Shown here piece by piece: positions 40,021-49,927 of a DNA stretch of 64,000 nt. The notes below the pieces were generated by a model that saw only the letters and a list, made by a program, of their open reading frames with translations, was not told where the DNA came from and ran no database searches. The stretch is from the NCBI RefSeq assembly GCF_022539315.1, contig NC_066313.1, positions 8,559,764 to 8,623,763 of the forward strand, written 5' to 3'. This stretch comes from Serinus canaria. Taxonomy: Eukaryota > Chordata > Aves > Passeriformes > Fringillidae. The first letter of the stretch is position 1. Each line of letters begins with the position of its first letter. Both the position numbers and the translations under genes were made by a program.

Positions 40021-42759
40021 GCTTACAGAAGTTCAAGTTCTTCTGAATTATCTCTCAAAGCACATCATCCCTTGTACAAGAGGCAGAACTGATTTTAGTC
40101 ACTTCGAGGGAAGAGTGCCATCTGCTGAATCACAACTATCAGTTCTGGAGAACCTTTTTTGTTGGAGGTTTCATGCAAGTCCTGTGCCTCAAACTCGGGC
40201 AGCATGTGTAATTTTGTGTTTCGAAGTAGTTCCTTTCTCCCAGAAATTACATATTTGTGTAAGTCTTAAAATATTACAGAATAAACACAGCAAGTACATT
40301 TGCTTTATAATACTCATCGATGTACTGTTCCCCACATCTGAAGAGGTTACAGCCGTGTTTCTTTTCCTAGAAACATTTTCTGACAGACACACATATACAT
40401 GTGTGTCTCACATGGACATCTGTATGTCTCAGTATCAAGGACAATAAGGGTGCTTTAATAGCACACATTTTGTAAGAACATCTGCAGAATTAAAGATGAT
40501 GTCAATTACTTACAAGGCATTCTGATGAAATTCTGTAGGCTTACAATTTGAAGAGATTCACTCAGCCGTTATATATTATTACAATCTAAATGAATTTTAA
40601 GAAAGATAATTAGAGCAGTATACATTCACTCCTAGCAGTTTTTCTGAAGTAAGAAAGCACTGACAGCTAAACATTATGTTATGAAGTATCTGAGACAGTA
40701 CAAATTGAACAAGCCTTTGAAGCTCTACTGTACTTTCACTATAGGTACCTAAAGAAGAATGACTCTGTTCTTCTCAAGGGATAAAAAATTCTTTATAGTG
40801 CTTGAAACAGTCTTAGAGGCTCATTAAAGATGGGGCAACCATGGCACAAAAGCTTTAAACTCTTTTACGTAGGCTCGTCTCAGGATCACATGGTAAGGTC
40901 ATTCAAGCTTCAGAGCTTTAATCCACTGCTGTATGGAGAATTTCTCTCCATGTGAATTTCAAATTAGCAGCCAGCAAACAACATGACTTTGACGTGGCAT
41001 AAAATTTTACTGGCCCTTTTTTTTAAAATTACCTAAGCAAAAGTGTGAGTGAATCTAGAAACCAACTATGGCACTAATGAAGAGGAAACAGATTTATCTT
41101 GGGTTGAGAAAACTCTCTGGGAATTAGGAAAATGCTTTATTTACCTTCTGTACACATTCTGTATGTTTCTTGTCAGTTACAAAGTAAAAGGATTAATTTA
41201 TGTTGCTGAATAATACATGTGCCATAGAAATGCATTAAAAATTACGTTTTTTAATTAAAGATTAGTGGAAATATATTATATCCCATATAAACAGAGTTAC
41301 ATAAGAATGAGACTTTACAAGTAAATAAATACATGTACACACATAAAATAGATATGTGAAGGTACATTCATAGAAAAGTGAACCCATTTATTCACTTTAG
41401 AGTGGCCTACTTCTCAATGTGTGGATTTGCTTTTTAAAGAGATACAATCACTTAAATTATGTACAAAATTTGGTATAATGTGAGTCTGCCAAATATTGAT
41501 GCTACAGGAATAAAAAAAAAGGTATTAAAAAAAAGGTCTTCAAAATGTTATTGGTGGTTATACTGATGTGTTTTCTGCCAGAAGAGTATTTAATCTAGGC
41601 TTAAAAAAAAAAGAAATCTGACTATATAGTAACTGGGACAGGTTAACTAAATATAGTATGAAATTCCAGTCATGAGAAATGGATAGAAGAGGGATTACAA
41701 AATACCTGCTAGTTAGGGTTTTACTTATATTTGACCCTATCTGGGAACAGAGGTGAAATAAATGTACTCTTGAGGCCCATTTTCAGCCCTGCAAGTGACT
41801 CCTGTTTATTTAATCAATTATAAAGAACAACTCCAAAACTACTTTATTGAAATCTCAAACTTCTCACTAGGATTAAGTGTTATCTCAGAGCTCTTCACTG
41901 TTTCTGCTGTGAGGTTTTAGCTGTGGAGTGCTAATGCATTTTTCTTTCAAGAAGTGCAGGATGATGCATGAGGTCACAACAGGAAGAGAAATGGTTGGCT
42001 AGGTACAGCTTGAAGAAATCTGCTCATATTCAAAAGTATTCACTGCTACTGATTCCACAGTTATGACTGCTTTCTAAATGTGTTTGAAGTAGGACAGTAA
42101 TTCATTTTTCTCTGTGAAAATTAATTGGCATAAAACACTCAATTGTTTTTTTAACTTTGGGATGTTCATCAATTCTCATCAGTTTAAGAAGAAAATCTTG
42201 TGGGTTTGGTTGCTGCTGATACAGATACACTGTATACATATAACCAGGAGCTTCCTTTCCCAATGTAAACCAGTTTTGCTTTATAGTATTGAAAATCTGT
42301 CTTTATGGATTTCATGCTCATAAAAGTGGACTGAAACAGACTCAGTGCAATGCATAGGACCTTTCTGTTCTTGGACTTTCGGTCAGTTTGCCCTGAAGGA
42401 TGCAAAATGGGGGAAACTCGGTGACATTCCTTGTGGTTTGACTGATGGTGGCTGCCAGCACACAAACCTGTTTGGCTGATAACAGTGTGGGGTCTGAATA
42501 AATCCTGTGACAGGAAGTACATCAAGAGTCCTTCTGTATAGTTTTATTATCCCACTGCAGACTTGCTTGCAATGGTTAATATATTCAATACGCTGCTTGG
42601 AAATGAAATTTCTTCTTCTGCCTCATTCAATCCTAATAACTTAATGAATCAAATCTAGGAATAGCTGGAGCTTTTCTGTGAGGTGGTAGTGTAACTTCCA
42701 AGTCTACCTTCCCTTTCTTCCTTGCAGTGTTCCCCTTCTTTCCCTACCACTACATCTCA
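40021..42759. other. Non-coding interval before the CpG island
   Basis: Mostly AT-rich. A 172-codon open frame (39929-40447) begins in the patch to the left and runs into this interval. It has no recognisable domain, and its composition, rich in Cys, His, Phe and Ile, resembles translated non-coding DNA. Base composition rises in GC from about 42720 toward the island. Confidence 0.55.
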
Positions 42760-43100
42760 TGGTGTGACACGCCATGCGGGATTGCTCCTGTAGTATTTGT
42801 CCGTGAACCGAACCGCAGGAGTGACGATTTGAGGATGCTTCTCTTAGAGATTTGGTCCAAGCCTGGAGCATGGCCAGGCCTTGGCGTTGGGAATCACCCG
42901 GCGAAGCGCAGCCTCGGGAACGCCGGTGGAGACGCGCAGGGTTTTGTGTCTTTGCTTGTTTTTAGCGGGGGTGGACGAGGGGAATCTGAACTTCTTCTCC
43001 GCCCGAGGCTACCCCCATCCCCACCTCCGTTCCTGCCTGTGCCGTGCCCGGGGCACGGTGGGCTCCGGGAGCCGCCCCGCGCGTTACCTTCGGCGGGGGA

Positions 43101-43144
43101 AGGGGCGGGAGGCGGCGCCGGCTCCGCGCAGGGCGGGGCGGGGA
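43101..43144 (+). promoter_or_regulatory. GC-box cluster (SP/KLF-type sites)
   Basis: AGGGGCGGGA at 43101-43110 and GGGCGGGGCGGGG at 43131-43143 match the SP/KLF GC-box consensus. They lie in the densest part of the island, about 1.1 kb upstream of the start codon, and would suit a TATA-less promoter. Binding is inferred from motif alone. Confidence 0.6.
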
Positions 43145-43232
43145 GCGCCGGGCCGGGCAGCGCCGCTCGGGGCGTGCGGGGGCCGTGTAGGTGCGGCTCC
43201 TTTAAGGTGTCCCGAGGCGGCACCAGACCTGC

Positions 43233-43260
43233 CGCGGCGGCGGCAGCAGCAGCAGCAGCG
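43233..43260 (+). repeat. CGG/CAG trinucleotide repeat in the promoter or 5' UTR
   Basis: A short run of CGG units passes directly into CAG units (GCGGCGGCGGCAGCAGCAGC, then further CAG copies). Depending on where transcription starts, it is either promoter DNA or part of the 5' UTR. It is interrupted and short, but both motif types are length-variable in vertebrates. Confidence 0.9.
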
Positions 43261-43408
43261 CGGGCAGGAGGCGGAGGCGGCCGGGAGGGGGAAGGGGAAA
43301 CCCGCGGCGAAGGCGAGCGGCTCGACGTGACAGCAGAAAGTTCAGGCTCGGCGGGCTCGGCCCCGCCTGACTCGTGCACCCCTGCCCCGGCGGCGGGGCA
43401 AGGCGAGG

Positions 43409-43557
43409 AGCCGCTCCTCCTCCTCCTCCCTCTCCTCCTCCCGCAGCCGCCGCACCGAGGGCGGGCGGTTGGGGTGGGTGGCTCGGGGGCGTTGGCCCGG
43501 GGAAGTTTTGCTCGCCCTCTCTCTCTCTGCCTTTTCTTTCTTCTTTCCTTCCATCAC
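43409..43557. repeat. Pyrimidine-rich tracts within the CpG island
   Basis: CTCCTCCTCCTCCTCCCTCT-type sequence lies at about 43412-43441. A CTCTCTCTCTC run followed by mixed C/T lies at about 43515-43555. Such C/T tracts are common in CpG-island promoters and 5' UTRs and can open as non-B DNA. Confidence 0.75.
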
Positions 43558-43633
43558 CCCTCTTGTGCCCTCCTCCGCCGCTCGGGCGGGGGCGAGTGTG
43601 GGATTCCCGCGTGCAGGGGCGGGGGCGGCGGCG

Positions 43634-43690
43634 ATGCTGGGCTGGGCTCGGGGCAGCCGCCGGGGCTCCCCTGCCCGCTGCCCCGCCTGA
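43634..43690 (+). other. Potential upstream ORF, 18 codons
   Basis: ATG at 43634 opens an 18-residue frame ending at TGA 43688-43690. It would be a uORF only if the transcript starts upstream of it, which is unknown. The start context (GGCGGCGATGC) has G at -3. Confidence 0.3.
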
Positions 43691-43742
43691 CCGCGGCCGG
43701 GCTCCGCCGCGGCCCCCGACGCGCCCGCCTCCTTCCCCCGCC

Positions 43743-43808
43743 ATGGGAGCGGGCGCTGCCGCCGCTCCGCCGCCGCGCTCTGCCCGCCGCTCGCCGGGCG
43801 CGCACTGA
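43743..43808 (+). other. Potential upstream ORF, 21 codons, strong start context
   Basis: ATG at 43743 sits in GCCATGG, close to the optimal vertebrate initiation context, and opens a 21-residue Ala/Pro/Arg-rich frame ending at TGA 43806-43808. If included in the 5' UTR it should capture many scanning ribosomes. Alternatively the transcript starts downstream and excludes it. Confidence 0.35.
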
Positions 43809-44242
43809 CTCGGCGGGGACACTTCGCGGAGCTCCCTGCCCGCCCCTCGCCTTCACGGAGGGCGGCGGTGGCCGGTCCGTGCCCGTCCCGGCTGCGCTCC
43901 GTTACCGGCTCGTCCCGGGCGCCCAGAGCGGAGTCTGGGGCCGGGGCAGCAACTTGTGCTCGGGAGGCGGCGGACCTCCGCTGCGGGAACTCGAGGATCT
44001 TTTGTTATCTCCTATCGCTTTGGATAGTCCTGGGAAGTGTCAAGGCGCTGCTGAGGAAAGCCCGGGCAAGGAGAGGGGAGGCCGGCCGGAGCTGGCGTGC
44101 GGCTGGAGCCCCGCGGACCTGACAGCGCCGTTCCCGGCGTGGGCTCGCCCCGGAGTCCGGCGGGATTAGAGAACCTCGCTTGCGTTAAGCTTCTGTGGAA
44201 TTACAACTGGGGGCTCTTCGTTTCTCCCCCCGCTCTTCTGGC

Positions 44243-44278
44243 ATGAGACTGCTTGCAGGCGCCACCCGAGGACAATGA
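44243..44278 (+). other. uORF (11 codons) overlapping the ROBO1 start as ATGA
   Basis: ATG at 44243 opens the frame MRLLAGATRGQ, ending at TGA 44276-44278. The stop shares bases with the ROBO1 start codon (44275-44277), giving the four-base overlap ATGA. The uORF start has G at -3 and A at +4, adequate but not strong. Because it is only 32 nt upstream of the main start, nearly any transcript of this exon should contain it. Ribosomes translating it would finish exactly at the main start, so it could lower or gate ROBO1 output through reinitiation or leaky scanning. That role is inference. Confidence 0.6.
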
Positions 44279-44329
44279 TCGCGGAGTTTGCTCACTTTTA
44301 CCTCTTTGGATTCATATGTGTCACCTCAG
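44275..44329 (+). CDS. ROBO1: ROBO1 short (DUTT1-type) isoform, first coding exon, signal peptide (partial)
   Basis: The exon encodes MIAEFAHFYLFGFICVTS and the first base of a glycine codon. From memory, the human DUTT1-type ROBO1 isoform starts MIAEPAHFYLFGLICLCSG. Fifteen of nineteen positions agree, assuming the split codon completes as glycine, and the phase-1 exon end fits. The hydrophobic run from about residue 8 to 17 is a short signal peptide directing the receptor to the secretory pathway. ROBO1 is a single-pass receptor for Slit ligands with Ig and fibronectin III domains, acting in axon guidance and cell migration; those domains are encoded by exons outside the window. ATG 44275 is chosen because an in-frame TAG lies at 44167-44169 with no in-frame ATG between, and A occupies -3. 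The 5' UTR start is unknown. ROBO2 or ROBO3 is less likely, since I recall no such N-terminus for them. Confidence 0.85.
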
Positions 44330-44335
44330 GTAACC
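44330..44335 (+). other. ROBO1: 5' splice site of the first coding exon
   Basis: The exon ends CCTCAG and the intron begins GTAACC. The -3 to +4 positions fit the donor consensus (CAG then GTAA), but +5 is C rather than the usual G, making it a middling donor. Without splicing, the frame would run on to a TGA at 44644-44646. Phase 1 agrees with the known join to the Ig-domain exons. Confidence 0.8.
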
Positions 44336-47300
44336 ATATCACGCAGGCGGGTCACATACGCGGCCGCGGCGGTGGCAGCGCTCCCGCAGCCGCTCTCCTC
44401 CTTCCCCCCTCGCTCCCCCAGTTTGGCCCCTCCGCGCCTCCCGGCCCCCTCCTTTGCTCGGAAACGAAGCTCGGCTTCCACCCTGCGGGCGCCCGGCCCG
44501 GGTTTGCCCCGGAGCTGCCGCCGGCCCTGGGGGCTGCCCGGGGCCAGGAGAGGGGGGATGCGCGGCGCCGGGTCCTGCCCTGGTCCCAGGGCTCCCACCG
44601 CCGGCGGTTCCCGAGGGTCGATCGATGTAACCACGGCTGGTGCTGAGCTGCGGCGGGCTGGGACCCTGTGCGAAGCGGCTGCCCCCCGGGTACCACGCAC
44701 CCTCGGCCGGGCGGTCCCTGGCGCATCCCCCCCTCCCAGCCCCGGGCCGGGTTGGGACCGCGGCGGTGAGGGAGGGAAGGGAGGGCTTGTGGGGATGGGT
44801 TTTGCTTCACCTTGGCGAATAAAGTTTACGCACGTGTGTGAAGTGAAGCGCCGGCGTGCTAAGGGGGAGAGTGGGGGAGATGGTCGAGGAGATAGGGGGG
44901 ATTAATGCTCATTAGGCACAGTTTGCGCGGGGCTTATGCGTGTTGGGGCATCTTATCGTGCCTGTAGGTTACAGATCTGAGAGGCGCTAGGGGGGCATTG
45001 TGGAGGGCGGGTTTGGCTCTGTGCGCCCCGTGGAGAGCGGCTCGGGGCTCGGAGCCCGGAGGCTTGGGGGATTTTTGGGTTTATCTCTGCACAAGGACCT
45101 TGTCTCCCTTAGGAGGACGGGTTTGTCTCCTCAGTATTGCTTCTCGTTCTTAGGAACGCCTTTTGTCACAGGCTAGGTGAACGCAGTGAAGGCTTGTGCC
45201 ATGGTGAAGGTTGGTTTGGGCGCTAACTTCTCTACCTTTATTGATTTCTATAAGTTTGCAGAGGAACCCTTTGAGTCATTAAAGTTATGGTAGCATGAGA
45301 CATCTGGTCAGTGAATGAATGAATGAAGTTTTTTCAAGGCTTAAGTTCACTGCCTGAAGCTCTAAGTCTTAATTATGTCACTAAATGTAGTAACTTACGT
45401 CTGTTTCTAGATTATATCATAAATTTAACTACTAAATTTTTGCTCTTAGGTGTTAGTTTGCTCCTCGTGGCTTTGGATATGGCAAACTTTGCATCCCTGA
45501 GTGGCTCTTGCCCTGTTCACTTTTGACCATGTCAGTCTTGCCATCTTTAATTTGATTTTTCTCTGTATTGCCTCCTTTATGTGATGGAAGAAACAAATGG
45601 AATGGGGAAGAGCCTTTGCACCCATTTGCTCTTTCTGAATCTTTCATGACAATCATCCCCACCTATGAAGAAAAGTTGACTTCATAGATAGTGTACTCTC
45701 TAACTTGATCATGTATTGGGATGTTTTAAAGTCCCAAATTAAGCAACAAATTTATTTAATTTATCTTTTAATCCTCTCATCTGTTAGTCATATAAATGGT
45801 CAATAAAGTTGCATCCAATGTTTTTTTACATTTTTTTCTCCCCCCCACCCAGGGTGAGAGGAGATGCTCTTTCTAATAATGTTGATTCCAGCAGAGTTGG
45901 AGAGGAAAAAATAAAGGGGGGGAAAAGCCATGATTTTTTTATGAAGGCTTTTAATTTTGTCATGTAGGCAAACTCAGTAACAAAGATAAGAGACAAGCAC
46001 CAGATAATAATGCTGTTTCAGCTCCTTCACCAGGAGGAATTTCTTTTTCCCCTCAACTAGACTGTGGTCAAATACTTAGTCTTGTGCCTGGAACAATGGA
46101 GATGCCAGAAACCTTTGGCAGGATGAAGTTTGAGGGCAGATGGCTGCAGTGCAGAAGGAAGGACAGGAGTCATCTACAGCAGTTTCCACACTGAAATCCT
46201 TTGAGTTCTGCTGACAGCTGATCTTGCAAGTTGATTGATCCTTTCCTCCCTCTTCCACTGAAGGTTCTCACTTCCCTCACTTACACCCACTACTGAATCA
46301 ATGGTTTGTGTGGCCACACTCTATCTAAATGGGATGTTAGAAACTTCTGCTGAGAGGTGAGAAATAATTGGGGGATGGGTAAGAGAAAAAAAAATAATAA
46401 AAGAAAAGTAAGTGGGTTAATGTTTGTTAAAACAGTAATTGGTAAACCACTTAAAATTTAAAACCCCTAATTTTTACCTTGGTGTTGTCTCTGTGGGATC
46501 CTGTGAAGTACCTTCTTTCATGTAAGCCTGTGGTTAATAAATGTTGAATATATTTAAATTTGAATAGTGTTGAAAATTGGAATATAGCAGCTTTCCTCCC
46601 TTATTCTCCCAGTGTAATTTCAGTGCTTCTTTGCATACAGAATAAGAATTGCTTTAAGGGATAGTTCTCTGGTATCCTTGTTTTCTTGAGTATTTACCTG
46701 CTTTCTGCCCTTTCTCCTTCATTCAGAGGCAGACCTTCCTTCAGATTCCATGGATTTTTCATCTCTCCACTCCCCAGGAAGCAGTAAAATCAAATGAGTG
46801 TGTTTGGAAAGAAAAGCTTTCACTTATCTGAAGGGCAACATGCAGAACATTTTTCCTGGGAACGAGTGTCAGGGTTCTGCTTTTCCACATGGGTGTTCAC
46901 TTCTCTAGCAATTCTCAAGGCTAAATATGTTACTGTGTGATTTTTGTGTTTCCCTCTGTGGAAATCTTTATATTTTGATGAGTTATTTCATTGCATTGCT
47001 GATTCCCATCTGCTCAACACCCACCCTTTCCCCCTTTCCTGTCCATGTTATCCCTTACTAATTACTGCACATGAAATGGGATTGGTGCCTTTGCTCCAGA
47101 GGTTTTTCCATGCTGTGTGGAACAGGCAGCACTGACACAGCGAGGCAGGAATGTTTTTCAGTGATAGTTCTAGCCAGTGGAGGGCAAAATTGTCTCTTGT
47201 ATTCCTTCATGGGAGAGTTATCTTCTGATGGTTAATAGTTTAAGGGTGCCCATGGAGTGTCCCCAAAGTCCTTTCCAGCTGGCTAAGCTACCTATTGGAG

Positions 47301-49875
47301 TAAATAAATCGGCCACTTCCTTGATAGATTTTGTTTGTTTGTCTCAGAAGTTTGTACTTAAAAGCTCCCCCATGAAGTGCTCGAGCATTTCTGGAAATGA
47401 TTCTACTTTTGTGTATTCTCTGTCTAATAGTAATAAATTAGGAGAGATTTAAAAAAAAATACGCAGTAATTCAAAGGAATATGAAAGTATTAAGTGCCTA
47501 ATCTGTAAAAACAAATAAGTCTCCCAAGAAAACCTTAAAAATGGGCATTTTCACCTATCCCTAATGTATTGTGTTCTGTTCTAAGTAAATTTACTGGAAT
47601 AATATTTAAGAAAGACTGAGCCAGCAGCTTAGAGCTGAAGAAGCTGCCCCACTTGTATTGTGTTTGAAGACTTCAAGCTAGCAAAGAAATAATCACCTGC
47701 TGTAAAATTGATAATTCCTTACTTGTGATGAAATATTCCTCAAATAGCTGGGTGTTTGATAAAAAGCTCCTTATCCTTATGACTACTGATAGTATCTCTG
47801 GGGAGCAGAAGTCTTGTTTTTTTCAGTTTTTGTTAGTTTGAGTTTTGTTATCTTTCAGCTAGAAAGAGACACATTTTTTTTTTCCTATTGCCTGTCAATT
47901 ATCTTAGTTTAAACCAGAGGAACAGTCAATCTGATTTCTCACTTCAGTCAGTGTTGGTTGTCAGATGTTTTTGTTGAAGTTACAGAGTAACTTCATTAAC
48001 AGGGATCATCTGTAATGTTCAGGATACTGAATTTTGGGGGAATCATGTGTACTGTCCATAAGATGTTATTGGAAAATATGAATTTATGTGAAGAATACTC
48101 CTGAGGGTACATGATAAAGGTTTTGATTGCATTTACCAAAATAGAAAGGCCATTAAAAATACTATCACAAACTAGTGACACTAGACATCAAATACCTTTG
48201 CCAAACAATGCTTGAACATAAAGTACTTTGGAAATGATGGTCAAAGACCAAATTAGTTTTCATTAAAAGGTGGAAAGAGAAAACATTTAGAAGTTCAAGA
48301 CAGGAAAATCTATGGTTGTACTTAAAATATCTGGGAACCTGTTCCCTCATTTTTAAATAACGTTGGTTTTGGTTGGCACATAATTTACCTAAATACCTGG
48401 AAGAGTTTTATTTCACAATCCTAAGCAGCTGTAATATTATGTCTCATTATGGGATAGCTTTCCCTAATGAATATAATGATAATTTGCTGGGTCTAGCAAG
48501 TCTGGTCACTTGCTGCAATTCTCAGTGTAGTATTTCTGTTGCTGTTAAATGTGCTGTGTGGATAACGGTCACTTGGCTTGCTGTCCTGGTAGCTGCCTTG
48601 GATTCTTCTTCCAAAATTTGCCTTTCATAGGGAAGATTCTCATTGTCAATGTTTAAGGATTTGTTGTGGGGTTTGTGTATTTGAATAGTTTGGAATGAGT
48701 TATTTGGTTGTTGGTAGCTGTTAAACTTTTGAGGTTATTTTGTGACTGTGCTCTTTCCAAGCAAACAAATTGGCACTTAAGGATTTCATATGCTGGGATC
48801 CTGACACATTTTATTTGTGTGCTCTGTTATATAATCTCATTTGGTGGTGATAACCTTCCTTAGCTTTTCACCTGAGTGCCTCTTCATAAAATTGTAGGGT
48901 AAATAGTGAGGTAACTGAAGTAGCAACCAAGGTGTATTTTAAGTCCAATAAATTGTGTAAACAGAGGAACTAAGAGTATTTTTCTGTTAGTAATGAGCAG
49001 GTTGACCAAAAGGTGAGAGTAGAGCAACAAAAAAATATTCTTAAGTATCTTGAAAGCTTGAGATGCTTTTAAAGGGAGATAATTTACTAGTTTATATCTT
49101 CTTTAGGAAAAAGATGAGAATTTATTCTATACACATACACGTATATTTCAGTCATACAGTGCTGTCTCTTGGCTTATTGTGTCAGCCTTAGCATCAGCAC
49201 TAAATTGTTGTGGGTAGAAGGACATTTTATGTGAAGAAAAAAATATTTTATGAGGACAAATATTTTGTAATGCTGACATAGATGCAACCAGCTGTGTTGG
49301 ACTCTCCCAGGTGAGACTTGGTACTAAGGAAAATCTCAACAGAGAAAACGTGTAACACCTGGGAGCTAATAATGACTTGAGTTTTCAGTCAGGTGTGCAG
49401 AGTTATGTTATTCTGTTGTTGGTCTCGAGTTCTCATTTTTAGGGAGCTAAATCTTTTGGTATCCTGATTATTAACAAAAGCCAGTACTGTGAATTACCTT
49501 ACCCTGAAGGAGATGATAAAGATTTATTGAAATAAGAATTTCAATATGTGAATTTAATTGTGGCTGTCAAAATTTCTTTTTTGATTCACTGTTCTTTAGG
49601 AAAAAAATGGTGCATTTACCAAGATTTGTCCACAAAAATGATGAAATATGGTTTTGGAATATCAGGAGGGAAGGCCTTTCAGACCAGCAATGTATATGAT
49701 ATAATTGGTGTTAAAACAACAGCACACAGGGAGAGATGTTTGTTTATGTGGGATTGTCCATTTCAGGTATAAGTAGTAGGGGAAACATCCTTAAATAAAT
49801 AAAACAATGAATAGGGACTTAGGGAAAATATATTCTATTTCTGTTCCTGTCTTTTAAAACCAAAGTGAGGAAACT

Positions 49876-49876
<1 letters not shown>

Positions 49877-49926
<50 letters not shown>
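49877..49926 (+). repeat. Poly-T run of 50
   Basis: Fifty uninterrupted T residues on the + strand follow GGAAACTG and end at GTGAGAAAG. Read on the minus strand this is a poly-A tract, which could be the tail of a retroposed copy inserted antisense. However, I recognise no retroposon body beyond it, nor flanking direct repeats. Its true length is uncertain because such runs are error-prone in sequencing. Confidence 0.95.

Positions 49927-49927
<1 letters not shown>

Larger units (their letters stand above)
42760..45190 (+). promoter_or_regulatory. CpG island, inferred ROBO1 short-isoform (DUTT1-type) promoter
   Basis: CpG density rises abruptly at about 42760, peaks between 43050 and 44800, and fades by about 45190. 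The island contains GC boxes, CGG/CAG repeats and C/T tracts, with no clear TATA box. A weak TTTAAG element lies at 43201-43206. This is typical of a broad, TATA-less vertebrate promoter. It covers the first coding exon at 44275, so the transcription start should lie upstream of it within the island; the exact position cannot be read. In human, ROBO1 has an internal promoter for its short isoform, from established knowledge. Long open frames on both strands here reflect the scarcity of stop codons in GC-rich DNA. Confidence 0.85.

Noticed and set aside
1..42700. Search for the long-isoform ROBO1 5' exons
   Set aside because: I looked for translated segments resembling the remembered N-terminal exons of the long isoform and found none, so those exons are presumed to lie outside the window.
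43202..43822. Antisense open frames in the CpG island (up to 206 codons)
   Set aside because: They have the same GC-driven absence of stop codons and no recognisable protein. Antisense transcription from the island is possible but not shown.
42727..44169. A 480-codon open frame on the + strand across the CpG island
   Set aside because: It begins at a GTG, is low-complexity Gly/Ala/Pro/Arg translation of GC-rich DNA, has no domain, and other frames on both strands are open over the same region. It ends in a TAG upstream of the real exon.
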